From an uncultured Coriobacteriales bacterium (GTDB taxonomy: Bacteria; Actinomycetota; Coriobacteriia; Coriobacteriales; UMGS124), in assembly GCA_934636245.1 (NCBI GenBank), contig CAKUAI010000001.1, positions 1 through 64,000 of the forward strand: a DNA stretch of 64,000 bases, written 5' to 3'. Position numbers and translations under genes: made by a program. The notes beneath the pieces were generated by a model, which saw only the letters and a program-made list of their open reading frames with translations, was not told the origin of the DNA and searched no databases. This document shows, piece by piece, positions 34,100 through 41,864 of this stretch. Numbering within the stretch: the first letter of the stretch is position 1; each line of letters opens with the position of its first letter.

Positions 34100-34837
34100 A
34101 TGGCAAACGAACCGGGTGGGGCAACGCGAGGCGTCACGCGGCGTGAGGCGGTGGCGTTGGGCCTGGCAGGTGCTACGGTGCTTGCGTTCGGCGGTATCTG
34201 CGGGCAGGCATGGGCGGCGGGCGGTGCTGAGGCGGCCGCGACTTCACAGGTGCAGGGTTCTGGCAAGGGGACAAAAGCCGCCTCTACTCAGGGCACTGCA
34301 GGCAAGGCTGCGGCTGGTAGCGCGCAGGCAGGCGACACGACTGGTGCTGGTGACATTGCGACGAAGGGCGGCTCAGCCTCCAAGGATTCGGGCGGCTCGT
34401 CAAAGGCTGCCTCGGCCGACTCATCTGCAGACAACACGAGCACGAAGTCCAACAAGTCGCGCAAGTTCAAGGAGATCCCCGAGGACGCGCTCATCTCGGT
34501 GGACGACCTGTACAAGCTGTTCGACGACGGCAAGCTCAAGAGCCGCGAGGTGTGCGTCGTCGACATTCGCAGCCATCGCGACTTCCAAAACCAGCTCATC
34601 GAAGGCTCGCGCAACATTCCCGCTGGCAGGCAGATCGAGATTCGCATGAGCGAGATTCCCCAGGACAAGGAGGTCATTCTCGTTGCGCTCAAAAACAGCA
34701 ACCGCCTGGCCGAGACTTGGTTCACGCTGATTGCCAACGGCTACGACGAGACGCTCGTCAAGGTGCTCGACGGCGGTGTGAAGGCCTGGGCGGACGCCGG
34801 TTACCCCACGCTTGAGGACCAGTTCCTGGGATGTTAG
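34100..34837 (+). CDS. Tat-exported rhodanese-like protein lacking the active-site cysteine
   Basis: 245 residues. Signal VTRREAVALGLAGATVLAFGG is a Tat type (RR). A low-complexity Ala/Gly/Ser/Lys linker (about 30-120) leads to a rhodanese fold (about 130-240): VCVVDIRSHRDFQNQLIEGS, RNIPAG, and VLDGGVKAWADAGYP. The catalytic loop, normally C-x-x-G-x-R, reads ALKNSNRLAET (about 196-206), so the sulfur-carrying cysteine is missing. It may bind rather than transfer sulfur. It is the first of three exported proteins in a row. ATG 34100 is chosen for AAGGGGG just upstream; ATG 34070 is possible. Confidence 0.75.
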   Translation: MANEPGGATRGVTRREAVALGLAGATVLAFGGICGQAWAAGGAEAAATSQVQGSGKGTKAASTQGTAGKAAAGSAQAGDTTGAGDIATKGGSASKDSGGSSKAASADSSADNTSTKSNKSRKFKEIPEDALISVDDLYKLFDDGKLKSREVCVVDIRSHRDFQNQLIEGSRNIPAGRQIEIRMSEIPQDKEVILVALKNSNRLAETWFTLIANGYDETLVKVLDGGVKAWADAGYPTLEDQFLGC

Positions 34838-35112
34838 GGGCAATTGCCCTGTTGACGCTAAAAAAAGAAACCGGACCTTTGACTGATTAGATGTGATGAT
34901 ATGCCTATATGTATATATGTATAGGCATATCCATTAGAACGAAGGCCGAACGAAAACGGACCGCAACGAGTCAAAGGTGAGGTTGACGGGCGGGCGGCAG
35001 GTAATTGCGCGCAGGTGAAGGATGCGACCGTAGGTGGGCGTGCGTGTACACATGCCAGTAAGCAGGCACAATGTGCTCATCGAGCGAAGCATGGGCATGC
35101 TGAGGGGGTCCT

Positions 35113-35943
35113 ATGATCGACACACTACAAGAAAGCGGTGTCACGCGGGCACAGGCTTTGGGTATGGGGGCGGCTGCGCTTGGGGCGGCGGTAGCGGGTG
35201 GTTTTGCGGCGGGTGCGCCCCGTGCAGCTCGCGCCGATGAGGCCAACGACCTCGATGGCTCAGCCGAGGACGAAGGCGACTACAACCCCTATTCGGGTGT
35301 CGCGGAGGACATCGAGTACGCGCCGCGCGGCGACGGCCATGTGAGCGCCTACGCGGTGCCCCAGATGACCTATGCCGATGAGCGCACGGCCAATCCCAAG
35401 CGCGTGCTCGTTGTGGTGGACTACCAGGTAGACTTCGTGGACGGCGGCGTGTTCGGCCGCATCGAGCCTGCTGTGGCCGTGGAAGACGCCATCTGCGCGA
35501 AGATTCAGGAGTATCGCGACCGGGGCGACTTCATCATCTACACGATGGACACCCACCCGGCTGACGAGTACGCTGCGACGCGCGAGGCCACGGTGAACCC
35601 GCCGCACTGCGACCCGGCGACCGAGGGCTGGCAGCTCTACGGCAAGGTGCGCGACCTGCTCAACCCCGACAACGCCACGCTCGTGATGACGGGAACCTAC
35701 GGCGCGCCCGGGCTTGTCCGCGTCATCAAAGGCTACCGTGAGCAGGGCATTCAGATTGAAAGCGTCGAGTTCGCCGGCGTGTCCACCACGTGCCGCGTGC
35801 TGCACAACGCCATCATCGTGTACAACTTCTTCCCGGAGCTGCCCATGATCATGGATGCGGCGACCACGGCGAGTTACACCGACGAGCGCACCGAGGAGCA
35901 GCTTGAGGAACTTGAAGCCTGGGGCTTCATCGTCAAGAGGTGA
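35113..35943 (+). CDS. Exported isochorismatase-family hydrolase-like protein
   Basis: 276 residues. A signal-like helix (LGMGAAALGAAVAGGFAAGA) follows a single-Arg TRAQ, a degenerate Tat motif. Residues 95-270 are an isochorismatase/nicotinamidase fold: catalytic D103 in VVVDYQVDF, DTHPADEY, and nucleophile C227 in GVSTTC. The lysine expected in the K-G/N-T-[FY] segment is replaced by T193 (MTGTYGAPG). Activity is therefore uncertain. It lies between two exported rhodanese-like proteins; the next gene starts 5 bases after its stop. Confidence 0.75.
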   Translation: MIDTLQESGVTRAQALGMGAAALGAAVAGGFAAGAPRAARADEANDLDGSAEDEGDYNPYSGVAEDIEYAPRGDGHVSAYAVPQMTYADERTANPKRVLVVVDYQVDFVDGGVFGRIEPAVAVEDAICAKIQEYRDRGDFIIYTMDTHPADEYAATREATVNPPHCDPATEGWQLYGKVRDLLNPDNATLVMTGTYGAPGLVRVIKGYREQGIQIESVEFAGVSTTCRVLHNAIIVYNFFPELPMIMDAATTASYTDERTEEQLEELEAWGFIVKR

Positions 35944-35948
35944 GTGAT

Positions 35949-36767
35949 ATGAGCATGGTTGAGCGCAAGGAGTTTGTTCAGGAAACGCTGGCGCTGGGCG
36001 TGGCTGGCATCGCGCTGGGCCTTACGACGGCTATGCCTGCCTGGGCGCAGGGTCAGGCTGAGGACATGCACGTTGCGGGTGGGGCGCCCGATTCGTCAGC
36101 TGACCAGGCCGAGGAGGATGCCCAGGTCGATCCAGCGACTGATTCGGACGAAGCGGCCCCGGCAGCTCAGCTTCCTCCCGCCGAGCCCGACCCCGAGAGC
36201 GACTTCGGGGTGGACCTCAACGTCAACATGGACACAATCGATGACTACCTGGGCATTCCCGGTGTGGCGTATCGCGACATGCGCCTGCTCAAGGACCCGG
36301 CCGACTACTCTGCCATCGGCGGCGACTCGGTGCTCTCCTTCGCCATCGAGGGGTTCAAGGTCGTGCCCTATCCGTATGTGGGCACCCTCCAGGAGCTGCC
36401 CGTTTCAGGTGCCTACGAGGGCGAACGCCTCTTCGACGTTGAATGGGACGAGGCCGGCGAGATCGTCTCAGCGACTCCTTGCTATGAACAGTCGCTGCTT
36501 GTCCTGCAGGACCTCTTCCCGCGAGATGCCCCCGTGGTGCTGTGCTGCGGCGGCGGTGGCTATGCGGCCATGATGAAGAAGCTCCTTGTCTACCTGGGAT
36601 GGGACGAGTCGCTTCTCTATAACGCCGGCGGTGTGTGGGATTACACCGGGTACGAGGCCATTGAGCTCGCCCATGTCGACGAGGCGGGCGAGACGCAGTA
36701 CTTCTTCTGGCGCGCCGATGTGGCGCCCTTGGACTTCTCGTTGCTGACGCCCGCGTCGGAGAAGTAA
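35949..36767 (+). CDS. Exported rhodanese-like protein
   Basis: 272 residues. The N terminus VERKEFVQETLALGVAGIA has an RK-type Tat-like motif, followed by an acidic, Ala/Pro-rich linker. Residues 90-260 form a divergent rhodanese domain. Its active loop VVLCCGGGGYAAMMKK (C199-C200) has a cysteine where rhodanese needs one and the typical glycine turn. GWDESLLYNAGGVWDYTGYE is the C-terminal rhodanese signature. AGAGGTG overlaps the stop of the isochorismatase-like gene and positions ATG 35949, so the two are coupled. A hairpin follows. Together the trio suggests an extracytoplasmic sulfur-handling or ligand-binding system; this is inference. Confidence 0.68.
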   Translation: MSMVERKEFVQETLALGVAGIALGLTTAMPAWAQGQAEDMHVAGGAPDSSADQAEEDAQVDPATDSDEAAPAAQLPPAEPDPESDFGVDLNVNMDTIDDYLGIPGVAYRDMRLLKDPADYSAIGGDSVLSFAIEGFKVVPYPYVGTLQELPVSGAYEGERLFDVEWDEAGEIVSATPCYEQSLLVLQDLFPRDAPVVLCCGGGGYAAMMKKLLVYLGWDESLLYNAGGVWDYTGYEAIELAHVDEAGETQYFFWRADVAPLDFSLLTPASEK

Positions 36768-36807
36768 CATGGCAGGCCAGCACATCTAAAAACGGACAAC
36801 CACCACA

Positions 36808-36831
36808 TTCGGGGCCTATCTAGGCCCCGAA
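36808..36831 (+). terminator. Hairpin after the exported rhodanese trio
   Basis: TTCGGGGCC-TATCTA-GGCCCCGAA, a perfect 9-base stem 40 bases after the stop. No T run follows, so termination is probable, not certain. Confidence 0.55.
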
Positions 36832-37212
36832 CGCGTTATAGGCGGGAACGGCATGCCATCCGATTTTAAGCCTTGGGCACGGAGTGAAAGTCACGTCTCT
36901 TCTCTCGATGAGGTAATGTCGAGGGCGTTGGCAAAGCCTGGCTTTGTATTGAGCGGCCTCTGGTCCTAGCCTGGGCCTTTACTCATCCCATGTACACCTC
37001 CTGTGTGCAAGCGCCAGTCTTTCGCCAATTGCGCTCCGCCAGCCCAATCCATCCTGAAAAATTGTTCAAAAAATTCAATAAGACCCCTTGAGCTTGCCGT
37101 TGTGTCAAGGCTTAGAACAGCACCGTACGCGTTACAAGGGACGCGACAAGGCTCGGCGCATAGGTTCGACCCGGTGCGCTGCAGCAGAAGGCAAGACGGA
37201 AAGGGGAGACTC

Positions 37213-39357
37213 ATGGCACGAAATGACGTTTCCAGTCGCAGGTTCGCAACGGTTGCGTCCGCACTGGTGTGCACGGCGGGATTGGGCCTGGCGCTGGTCG
37301 CGGTACCCGTATTCTCGCAGGCGGAGGAAAGCGCTGACGCGAGCGCCGAGCAGGCTTCTGAAGGTCAGTACAGCCCTGCGGTGCAGGCCCTGTTCGATGC
37401 CGACGCCGACAAGTTTGAGGGCACGGCCACCAACGACAACACGTTTGCCTCCGGCACCAAGTACGCGGCTGACCAGCCCGAACCTGCTCAGTCTGCGGCA
37501 AACGCCGGTTCCGACCCGCAGTCGGTTCCCTATACGAGCGAGCAGTACATCGCCGACAACACCCCCACGGTCTACGTGGATGAGGACGGCACCCAGACCC
37601 AGCGCGTGCCCGAGGACATCGGATACGACACCTACAAGGTGAACGACTTCATGCCCTCCTACAACCTCACCTACCTCAACGGTGAGAACCGCGGCTGCAA
37701 CTCCTGCCATGACGACCTGGCCGAGCTCGTGAGCACCATGCCCGATTTCGACCACCAGGACATCACGCGCTGCGCCCCCGTGCAGTACACCGTGCAGATG
37801 TGCGTCGACTGTCACACCTGGCAGCCCGGCTACATCACGCAGCAGTACTCGTTCGGCGACCTCATGCACCAGATTCACCAGGTGAAGAACGGCGAGGCGT
37901 TCACCTCGATGGGCGGCAACTGCTGGAGCTGCCACTTTGCCTATGACTCCAACACCGAGGACACCCTGTCCACCAACGACACCACCTACATGGGCCTCTA
38001 CGACGTGGTGAAGCACGACATGTTCGGCGGCGTGACGGCCGTGTCCGACCAGAGCGACGTGGACGCCGAGGTCGTGTGGGATCAGGACAAGTCGTCATGG
38101 GACAGCACGTGGGATTACAACTGGCGCGGCCCGGGCTTCTACTGGGACCACGACCGTTATCACTACCAGGAGGAAGGCACCCCGCTCGACAAGGACCTCT
38201 TCGCCAACTGGACCATCACCGTGGGCGGCTGCGTAGGCCAGGAAGTCACCTACACGCTGTCTGACCTCATCGAGAACGCAGAAAACGAGCATGTCACCAA
38301 GGCCATGGTGTGCACGATGAACCCGATGGGCGGCTCCTTCTTCGGCAACTACGACATCGACGCCATCCCGCTGTCGTGGATTCTGAAGCAGGCCGGCGGC
38401 TACACCGACGAGGCCAAGTCGCTGCAGATCATGGCGGCCGACGGCTCGCACGAGGACCTCACGCGCGATGTGTTCAGCCAGCACATCGACGACATCTACA
38501 TCGTGTACAAGATCAACGGCCATCTCATCAACTGGGAAGACGGTTACCCGGTATGGTGCTGGTGCTCCTTTGAGAGCGCGGGCAACAGCTGGAAGTCGGT
38601 CTCGGACTTCGTGTTCGCCGACAGCTCCGACCCGTGGCTGCCTAACCAGAACGGTTGGCACCAGCAGAGCGACGAGTGGACGCAGGACGGCAACGAGCGC
38701 TACGCCTCCAACAGCTTCTACAACAAGCCGCAGGCGGGCTTCCTCAACGTCAAGGAGGGCACGGTCATCGAGACCGGCCAGCCTTACACCATCGAGGGCT
38801 GGTCGCACGGCTACGACTGGACGGTCAAGGGCATCCAGGTGTCGCTCGACGGCGGTGCAAGCTGGACGGAGTACGACTTTGACGACGTCGACCCGCAGAA
38901 GGTCGTGAACTGGTACTACACGTTCACCCCGCAGGAGGACACCGCATATGTCGTGCGCGTGCGCACCATCTGCGACAACGGCCGCGTTTCCGAGGAGCCC
39001 GTCGAGCTCATGCTTGTTTCGCACAACGCCGACCAGATCAAGGCCGACGCTGACGCTGCCGGCGCGCCTCTGCCCACCTATCCCAGCTACGACATCGCCG
39101 ATGACGCCGTCGCCGAGGAGAACGGCGTGAGCTACGAGTCTGCCGCCGAGGCCAACGCCGCGGCCAACGCCGCGCATCCCGAGTGGGACGAGCAGCTTGA
39201 GAACGGCATCAACGAGTACGACATCAACCCTGCCACCGAGCCGTACCTGGCAGAGAACCTCGCGGCTGACGGCGAGGCAGCCGATGAGGGTGCCGATGAG
39301 GGTGCCGCCGCCGATGCCGCGGACACCGCAGAGCAGAGCGCCAAGGAGGAGAAGTAA
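37213..39357 (+). CDS. Exported triheme c-type cytochrome fused to a sulfite-oxidase-type molybdopterin domain
   Basis: 714 residues. The N terminus SSRRFATVASALVC is a Tat-type signal. Three c-type heme motifs follow: C162NSCH166, C197VDCH201 and C237WSCH241. Residues ~330-500 resemble the Mo-cofactor domain of the sulfite oxidase/YedY superfamily: TVGGCVGQEVTYTLSDL, then C367 in MVCTMNP at the position of the Mo-ligating cysteine, and IPLSWILKQAGG. Residues ~510-610 look like the Ig-like dimerisation domain (YTIEGWSHGYDW, VSLDGGASW). The C-terminal 100 residues are Ala/Asp/Glu-rich. It would pass electrons between periplasmic hemes and an oxyanion or organic substrate. The next gene starts 2 bases after its stop. 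Confidence 0.8.
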   Translation: MARNDVSSRRFATVASALVCTAGLGLALVAVPVFSQAEESADASAEQASEGQYSPAVQALFDADADKFEGTATNDNTFASGTKYAADQPEPAQSAANAGSDPQSVPYTSEQYIADNTPTVYVDEDGTQTQRVPEDIGYDTYKVNDFMPSYNLTYLNGENRGCNSCHDDLAELVSTMPDFDHQDITRCAPVQYTVQMCVDCHTWQPGYITQQYSFGDLMHQIHQVKNGEAFTSMGGNCWSCHFAYDSNTEDTLSTNDTTYMGLYDVVKHDMFGGVTAVSDQSDVDAEVVWDQDKSSWDSTWDYNWRGPGFYWDHDRYHYQEEGTPLDKDLFANWTITVGGCVGQEVTYTLSDLIENAENEHVTKAMVCTMNPMGGSFFGNYDIDAIPLSWILKQAGGYTDEAKSLQIMAADGSHEDLTRDVFSQHIDDIYIVYKINGHLINWEDGYPVWCWCSFESAGNSWKSVSDFVFADSSDPWLPNQNGWHQQSDEWTQDGNERYASNSFYNKPQAGFLNVKEGTVIETGQPYTIEGWSHGYDWTVKGIQVSLDGGASWTEYDFDDVDPQKVVNWYYTFTPQEDTAYVVRVRTICDNGRVSEEPVELMLVSHNADQIKADADAAGAPLPTYPSYDIADDAVAEENGVSYESAAEANAAANAAHPEWDEQLENGINEYDINPATEPYLAENLAADGEAADEGADEGAAADAADTAEQSAKEEK

Positions 39358-39359
39358 CC

Positions 39360-40166
39360 ATGAAGACCTCGAAGACTACCGTTGCCGGCATCGCGCTGAC
39401 GGGAACCGCCGCCCTTCTTGCCGCAGGCGCCGCGCCTCTCATGGTGTTGGCAGCCACCGATGCCGTCCCGCAGGCCCCCGAAGCCGCAACTGCCACCCAG
39501 GAGGTGCAGACTGCGACCGTGTCCAACCAGGTGCAACTCAGCACGGTTGAGGGCACGTTCGGGTTCAGCCAGTCCACGGTGACGCCCAACGCCCAGATTA
39601 AGCACGATTTCCAGGGCGCAGACAAGTATCTGTGCGGCACGCAGGCCGGCACCGACCTCGCCTCCAAGCCGCTTGACGAGTGGACCCTTACGGTGGGCGG
39701 CGACGTGGACAACGCCTTTACCGCCACGCTCGACGAGCTTGCCGACGATTCAGCGCTTACCGTGCAGATGGGCTGCGCCTGCGCCGGCAACGGTGCCGAC
39801 ATGCGTGCCGCTGCAAACGCCCAGGTCACAGGCGTGAAGTTCGTGGACATCATGAACCAGGCGGGCGTTGCCGCTGACGCCAACACCGTTACGTTCACCA
39901 CGACCGACGGCTACAAGGTGTCGCTGCCCCTGTCCTATGTCAAGCAGCGCTATACCCTCGTGGTGTTCGGCGTGAACGGCGAGCCGCTGGAGAACTCCAT
40001 GGGCGGTACCTGCCAGCTGTGGCTGGGCTCCACCTCGGCCAAGTACTTTGCCCGCGACATCGTGGCCATCGACTTTACCCATGAGGCCACCCCGCCTGCG
40101 GCTCCCGGTGCTGCCGACGCCGCCAACACGCCCAACATCGGCGTGACCGCAAGCGTGACGGCGTAG
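39360..40166 (+). CDS. Exported stand-alone sulfite-oxidase-type molybdopterin domain protein
   Basis: 268 residues. A Sec-type signal (VAGIALTGTAALLAAGAAPL) is followed by a Mo-cofactor domain: WTLTVGGDVDNAFTATLDEL, then C139-A-C141-A-G-N with C141 as the expected Mo-ligand cysteine (CxGN pattern), VKFVDIMNQAGV, and LENSMGGTCQLWLG. It is much smaller than sulfite oxidase and lacks heme and Ig-like domains. It begins 2 bases after the triheme/molybdopterin gene, so the two are co-translated and probably form one complex or redundant subunits. A terminator follows. Confidence 0.75.
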   Translation: MKTSKTTVAGIALTGTAALLAAGAAPLMVLAATDAVPQAPEAATATQEVQTATVSNQVQLSTVEGTFGFSQSTVTPNAQIKHDFQGADKYLCGTQAGTDLASKPLDEWTLTVGGDVDNAFTATLDELADDSALTVQMGCACAGNGADMRAAANAQVTGVKFVDIMNQAGVAADANTVTFTTTDGYKVSLPLSYVKQRYTLVVFGVNGEPLENSMGGTCQLWLGSTSAKYFARDIVAIDFTHEATPPAAPGAADAANTPNIGVTASVTA

Positions 40167-40218
40167 GTGAGGCGAGGATCGCGCGGTTGAAGGCGTGGAC
40201 GAGTAAGGGTTGAAGAAC

Positions 40219-40264
40219 AAGGGGCGCGTCACTTCTCCGTTGGGAGGCGGCGTGCCCCTTTTGT
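40219..40264 (+). terminator. Terminator after the molybdopterin-domain pair
   Basis: AAGGGGCGCG and CGTGCCCCTT pair around a 25-base loop, followed by TTGTTT. Confidence 0.6.
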
Positions 40265-40472
40265 TTGCGCGGAGGCGAAGCGGGGCGCATTCTTGTGGTT
40301 GTGCAGACGCGAAGTGGTGCACATTGCGTCGAGATGCCGTGGCTGAGACGCTGTGTGCCGAGGATGCAAGCGGGACGCATCCGTGTAGAATGCCGTGCCT
40401 GCTAGTTTTGCCCGAACGGACGCGCCGTGGGGCCATCTTGCCATGTCTCTAATTCAGTTTTCGTTTCTTCGC

Positions 40473-41480
40473 TTACGCTCGCTTGCGCACGGGTACCTGG
40501 AGTTTTATAAGCTCATCTCGACCGGAGAAGGAGAAGAGCTCGCTGTCGAGCACCACTTCGCCCACGTAGTCGCCCGTGATTTCGTATCCGGCTTCGGCGA
40601 TGTGATCGAGCAAGGTGTGCAGGCAGCGCGTTTCCGCGAGTTCGCCCTCGTCGCAGCTTCGGTCCGCGCAGTACATGGTCATGTACAGGCTTGCGGGGAT
40701 GGTGATCGTGGGCACGGAGACGTCGATGTCGCGGTTGTCAATGAAGATGAGCGCGCTCGTGTAGTCGATGGGACCCGACTGCAGGGCGTCGCGTTTCACG
40801 TGGCAGGCGACGTTGCCGAAGTAGCTGGGCGACACGCCCGAGTCGATGAGCTCGCGTTTTACTTGGCAAATTGCCATTTGCCAGAGTAAGAGCTGCTCGG
40901 CTGAGCTGCCTTTGCCCTCATGAACCCAGTACTTTTCAGGCAGGTCGTAGACGATGGCGCGACGCTGGGGCAATGCCTCGACGCGGCAAACACCGCACTC
41001 GATGTCGGACTGCGCGGTCATGCAACGGTCCTTGAAGCGTCGCAGCAGGTACTTGAGGCGCTTGAGCTCGCCGAGCTGTCGGTCGAGGCCTTCCTCCTTG
41101 GCGCAAAGCCGGCCGAAAAGGCCTGGCACATCGCGATTGGCGATCACGTCTTTGATTTCATCGAGGGTGAAGCCAAGGCGCTGGAGCAGCTGGATGGTGT
41201 CGAGCGTTTCGCACTGTGCGAGCGTGTAGTAGCGATACCCCGTCTCGTCGTCGCGACATGCTGGCACAAGCAGACCTTTTTCGTCGTAGATGCGCAGGGT
41301 GCGTGCCGACACGCAATTGAGCTGCGCCATCGCGCCCACCGTGAGCCTGTTTGGGTCGCGAATGGGGCTGCCCGCCGAAGGCTCCTGTTTAGGTGAGCTT
41401 GCGGGCGGCATGCATGGGTTTTCGAGCTTGACCTCGCTTAAAGAAGAAATCCTGCCGGCTGTGGTCTTTGCGTTATCCAT
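40473..41480 (-). CDS. MerR-family regulator with GyrI-like effector domain
   Basis: 335 residues. A 45-residue N-terminal extension precedes a MerR winged helix (RLTVGAMAQLNCVSARTLRI, YDEKGLLVPACRDDETGYRY) and a coiled region. The C-terminal half (about 185-335) is a GyrI/BmrR-like ligand domain. It is the kind that regulates drug efflux. The MerR gene lies next to a remnant of an ABC exporter, so it may have lost its original partner. No intact gene for it to control is adjacent. The extension could mean a later true start. Confidence 0.82.
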   Translation of the reverse strand: MDNAKTTAGRISSLSEVKLENPCMPPASSPKQEPSAGSPIRDPNRLTVGAMAQLNCVSARTLRIYDEKGLLVPACRDDETGYRYYTLAQCETLDTIQLLQRLGFTLDEIKDVIANRDVPGLFGRLCAKEEGLDRQLGELKRLKYLLRRFKDRCMTAQSDIECGVCRVEALPQRRAIVYDLPEKYWVHEGKGSSAEQLLLWQMAICQVKRELIDSGVSPSYFGNVACHVKRDALQSGPIDYTSALIFIDNRDIDVSVPTITIPASLYMTMYCADRSCDEGELAETRCLHTLLDHIAEAGYEITGDYVGEVVLDSELFSFSGRDELIKLQVPVRKRA

Positions 41481-41571
41481 CCTGCGCCCCCCTTGGCGGT
41501 TCGGTCAGGAAAACTATAGCGCCCTGAGGCTTCCCTGCATCGCAAAAAGAGGCGTATGTTTGCGTTTTAAA

Positions 41572-41699
41572 TGGGCTGCCTCACCGAACTGGGAGCTGTA
41601 GAGCTCGGCGTAGTAACAGCCGCGGGCGAGCAGCTCGTTGTGTGTGCCCTTCTCCACGACGTCGCCGTCGCGCACGGCAGGTACCTGGGTGTTTGCGGC
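41572..41699 (-). pseudogene. Remnant of an ABC exporter: C-terminal tail with nucleotide-binding domain deleted
   Basis: On the minus strand this reads AANTQVPAVRDG-DVVEKGTH and continues NELLARGCYYAELYSSQF. The intact exporter at 46927-48801 has AANAQVPAVRDG and, 212 codons later, LRDGDIVEKGTHAELLARGG. The two are joined here exactly at a 10-base sequence (CCGTCGCGCA) that occurs at 47021-47030 and 47657-47666 of the intact gene, 636 bases apart, so the whole ATP-binding domain is missing in frame. The stop codon is also lost. The remnant is therefore a partial, dead copy of a related exporter. Confidence 0.8.
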
Positions 41700-41705
41700 C
41701 GGGGG

Positions 41706-41728
41706 CTACTTGTTCATTGCTTTTCTAG
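41706..41728 (+). repeat. Inverted-repeat element, family 1, partial copy C
   Basis: CTACTTGTTCATTGCTTTTC and the following TAG match the right end of copy A (CTACTTGTTCATCGCTTCTC, TAG at 4394-4416). Only this end is present, directly bordering the ABC remnant. Confidence 0.5.
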
Positions 41729-41752
41729 ACTGCCAGAGCTTCCGAAAAAAGG

Positions 41753-41809
41753 AAATAGCGGAAGTTAAATCGATTTCGCTTCCGCTATTGTAAGATAGCG
41801 GAAGCGAAA
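41753..41809 (+). promoter_or_regulatory. Inverted repeats in the Fic gene promoter
   Basis: ATAGCGGAAG appears three times in alternating orientation: 41755-41764 (plus), 41779-41788 (as CTTCCGCTAT) and 41795-41804 (plus). The last two extend to TTTCGCTTCCGCTAT and ATAGCGGAAGCGAAA, a perfect 15-base inverted repeat with a 6-base loop. The position 55-110 bases upstream of the Fic start suggests an operator. Confidence 0.7.
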
Positions 41810-41864
41810 ACCGATATCGAGATATCGCAATATCGTAGCGCGGATACCATAGGAGGGCAGGCAA

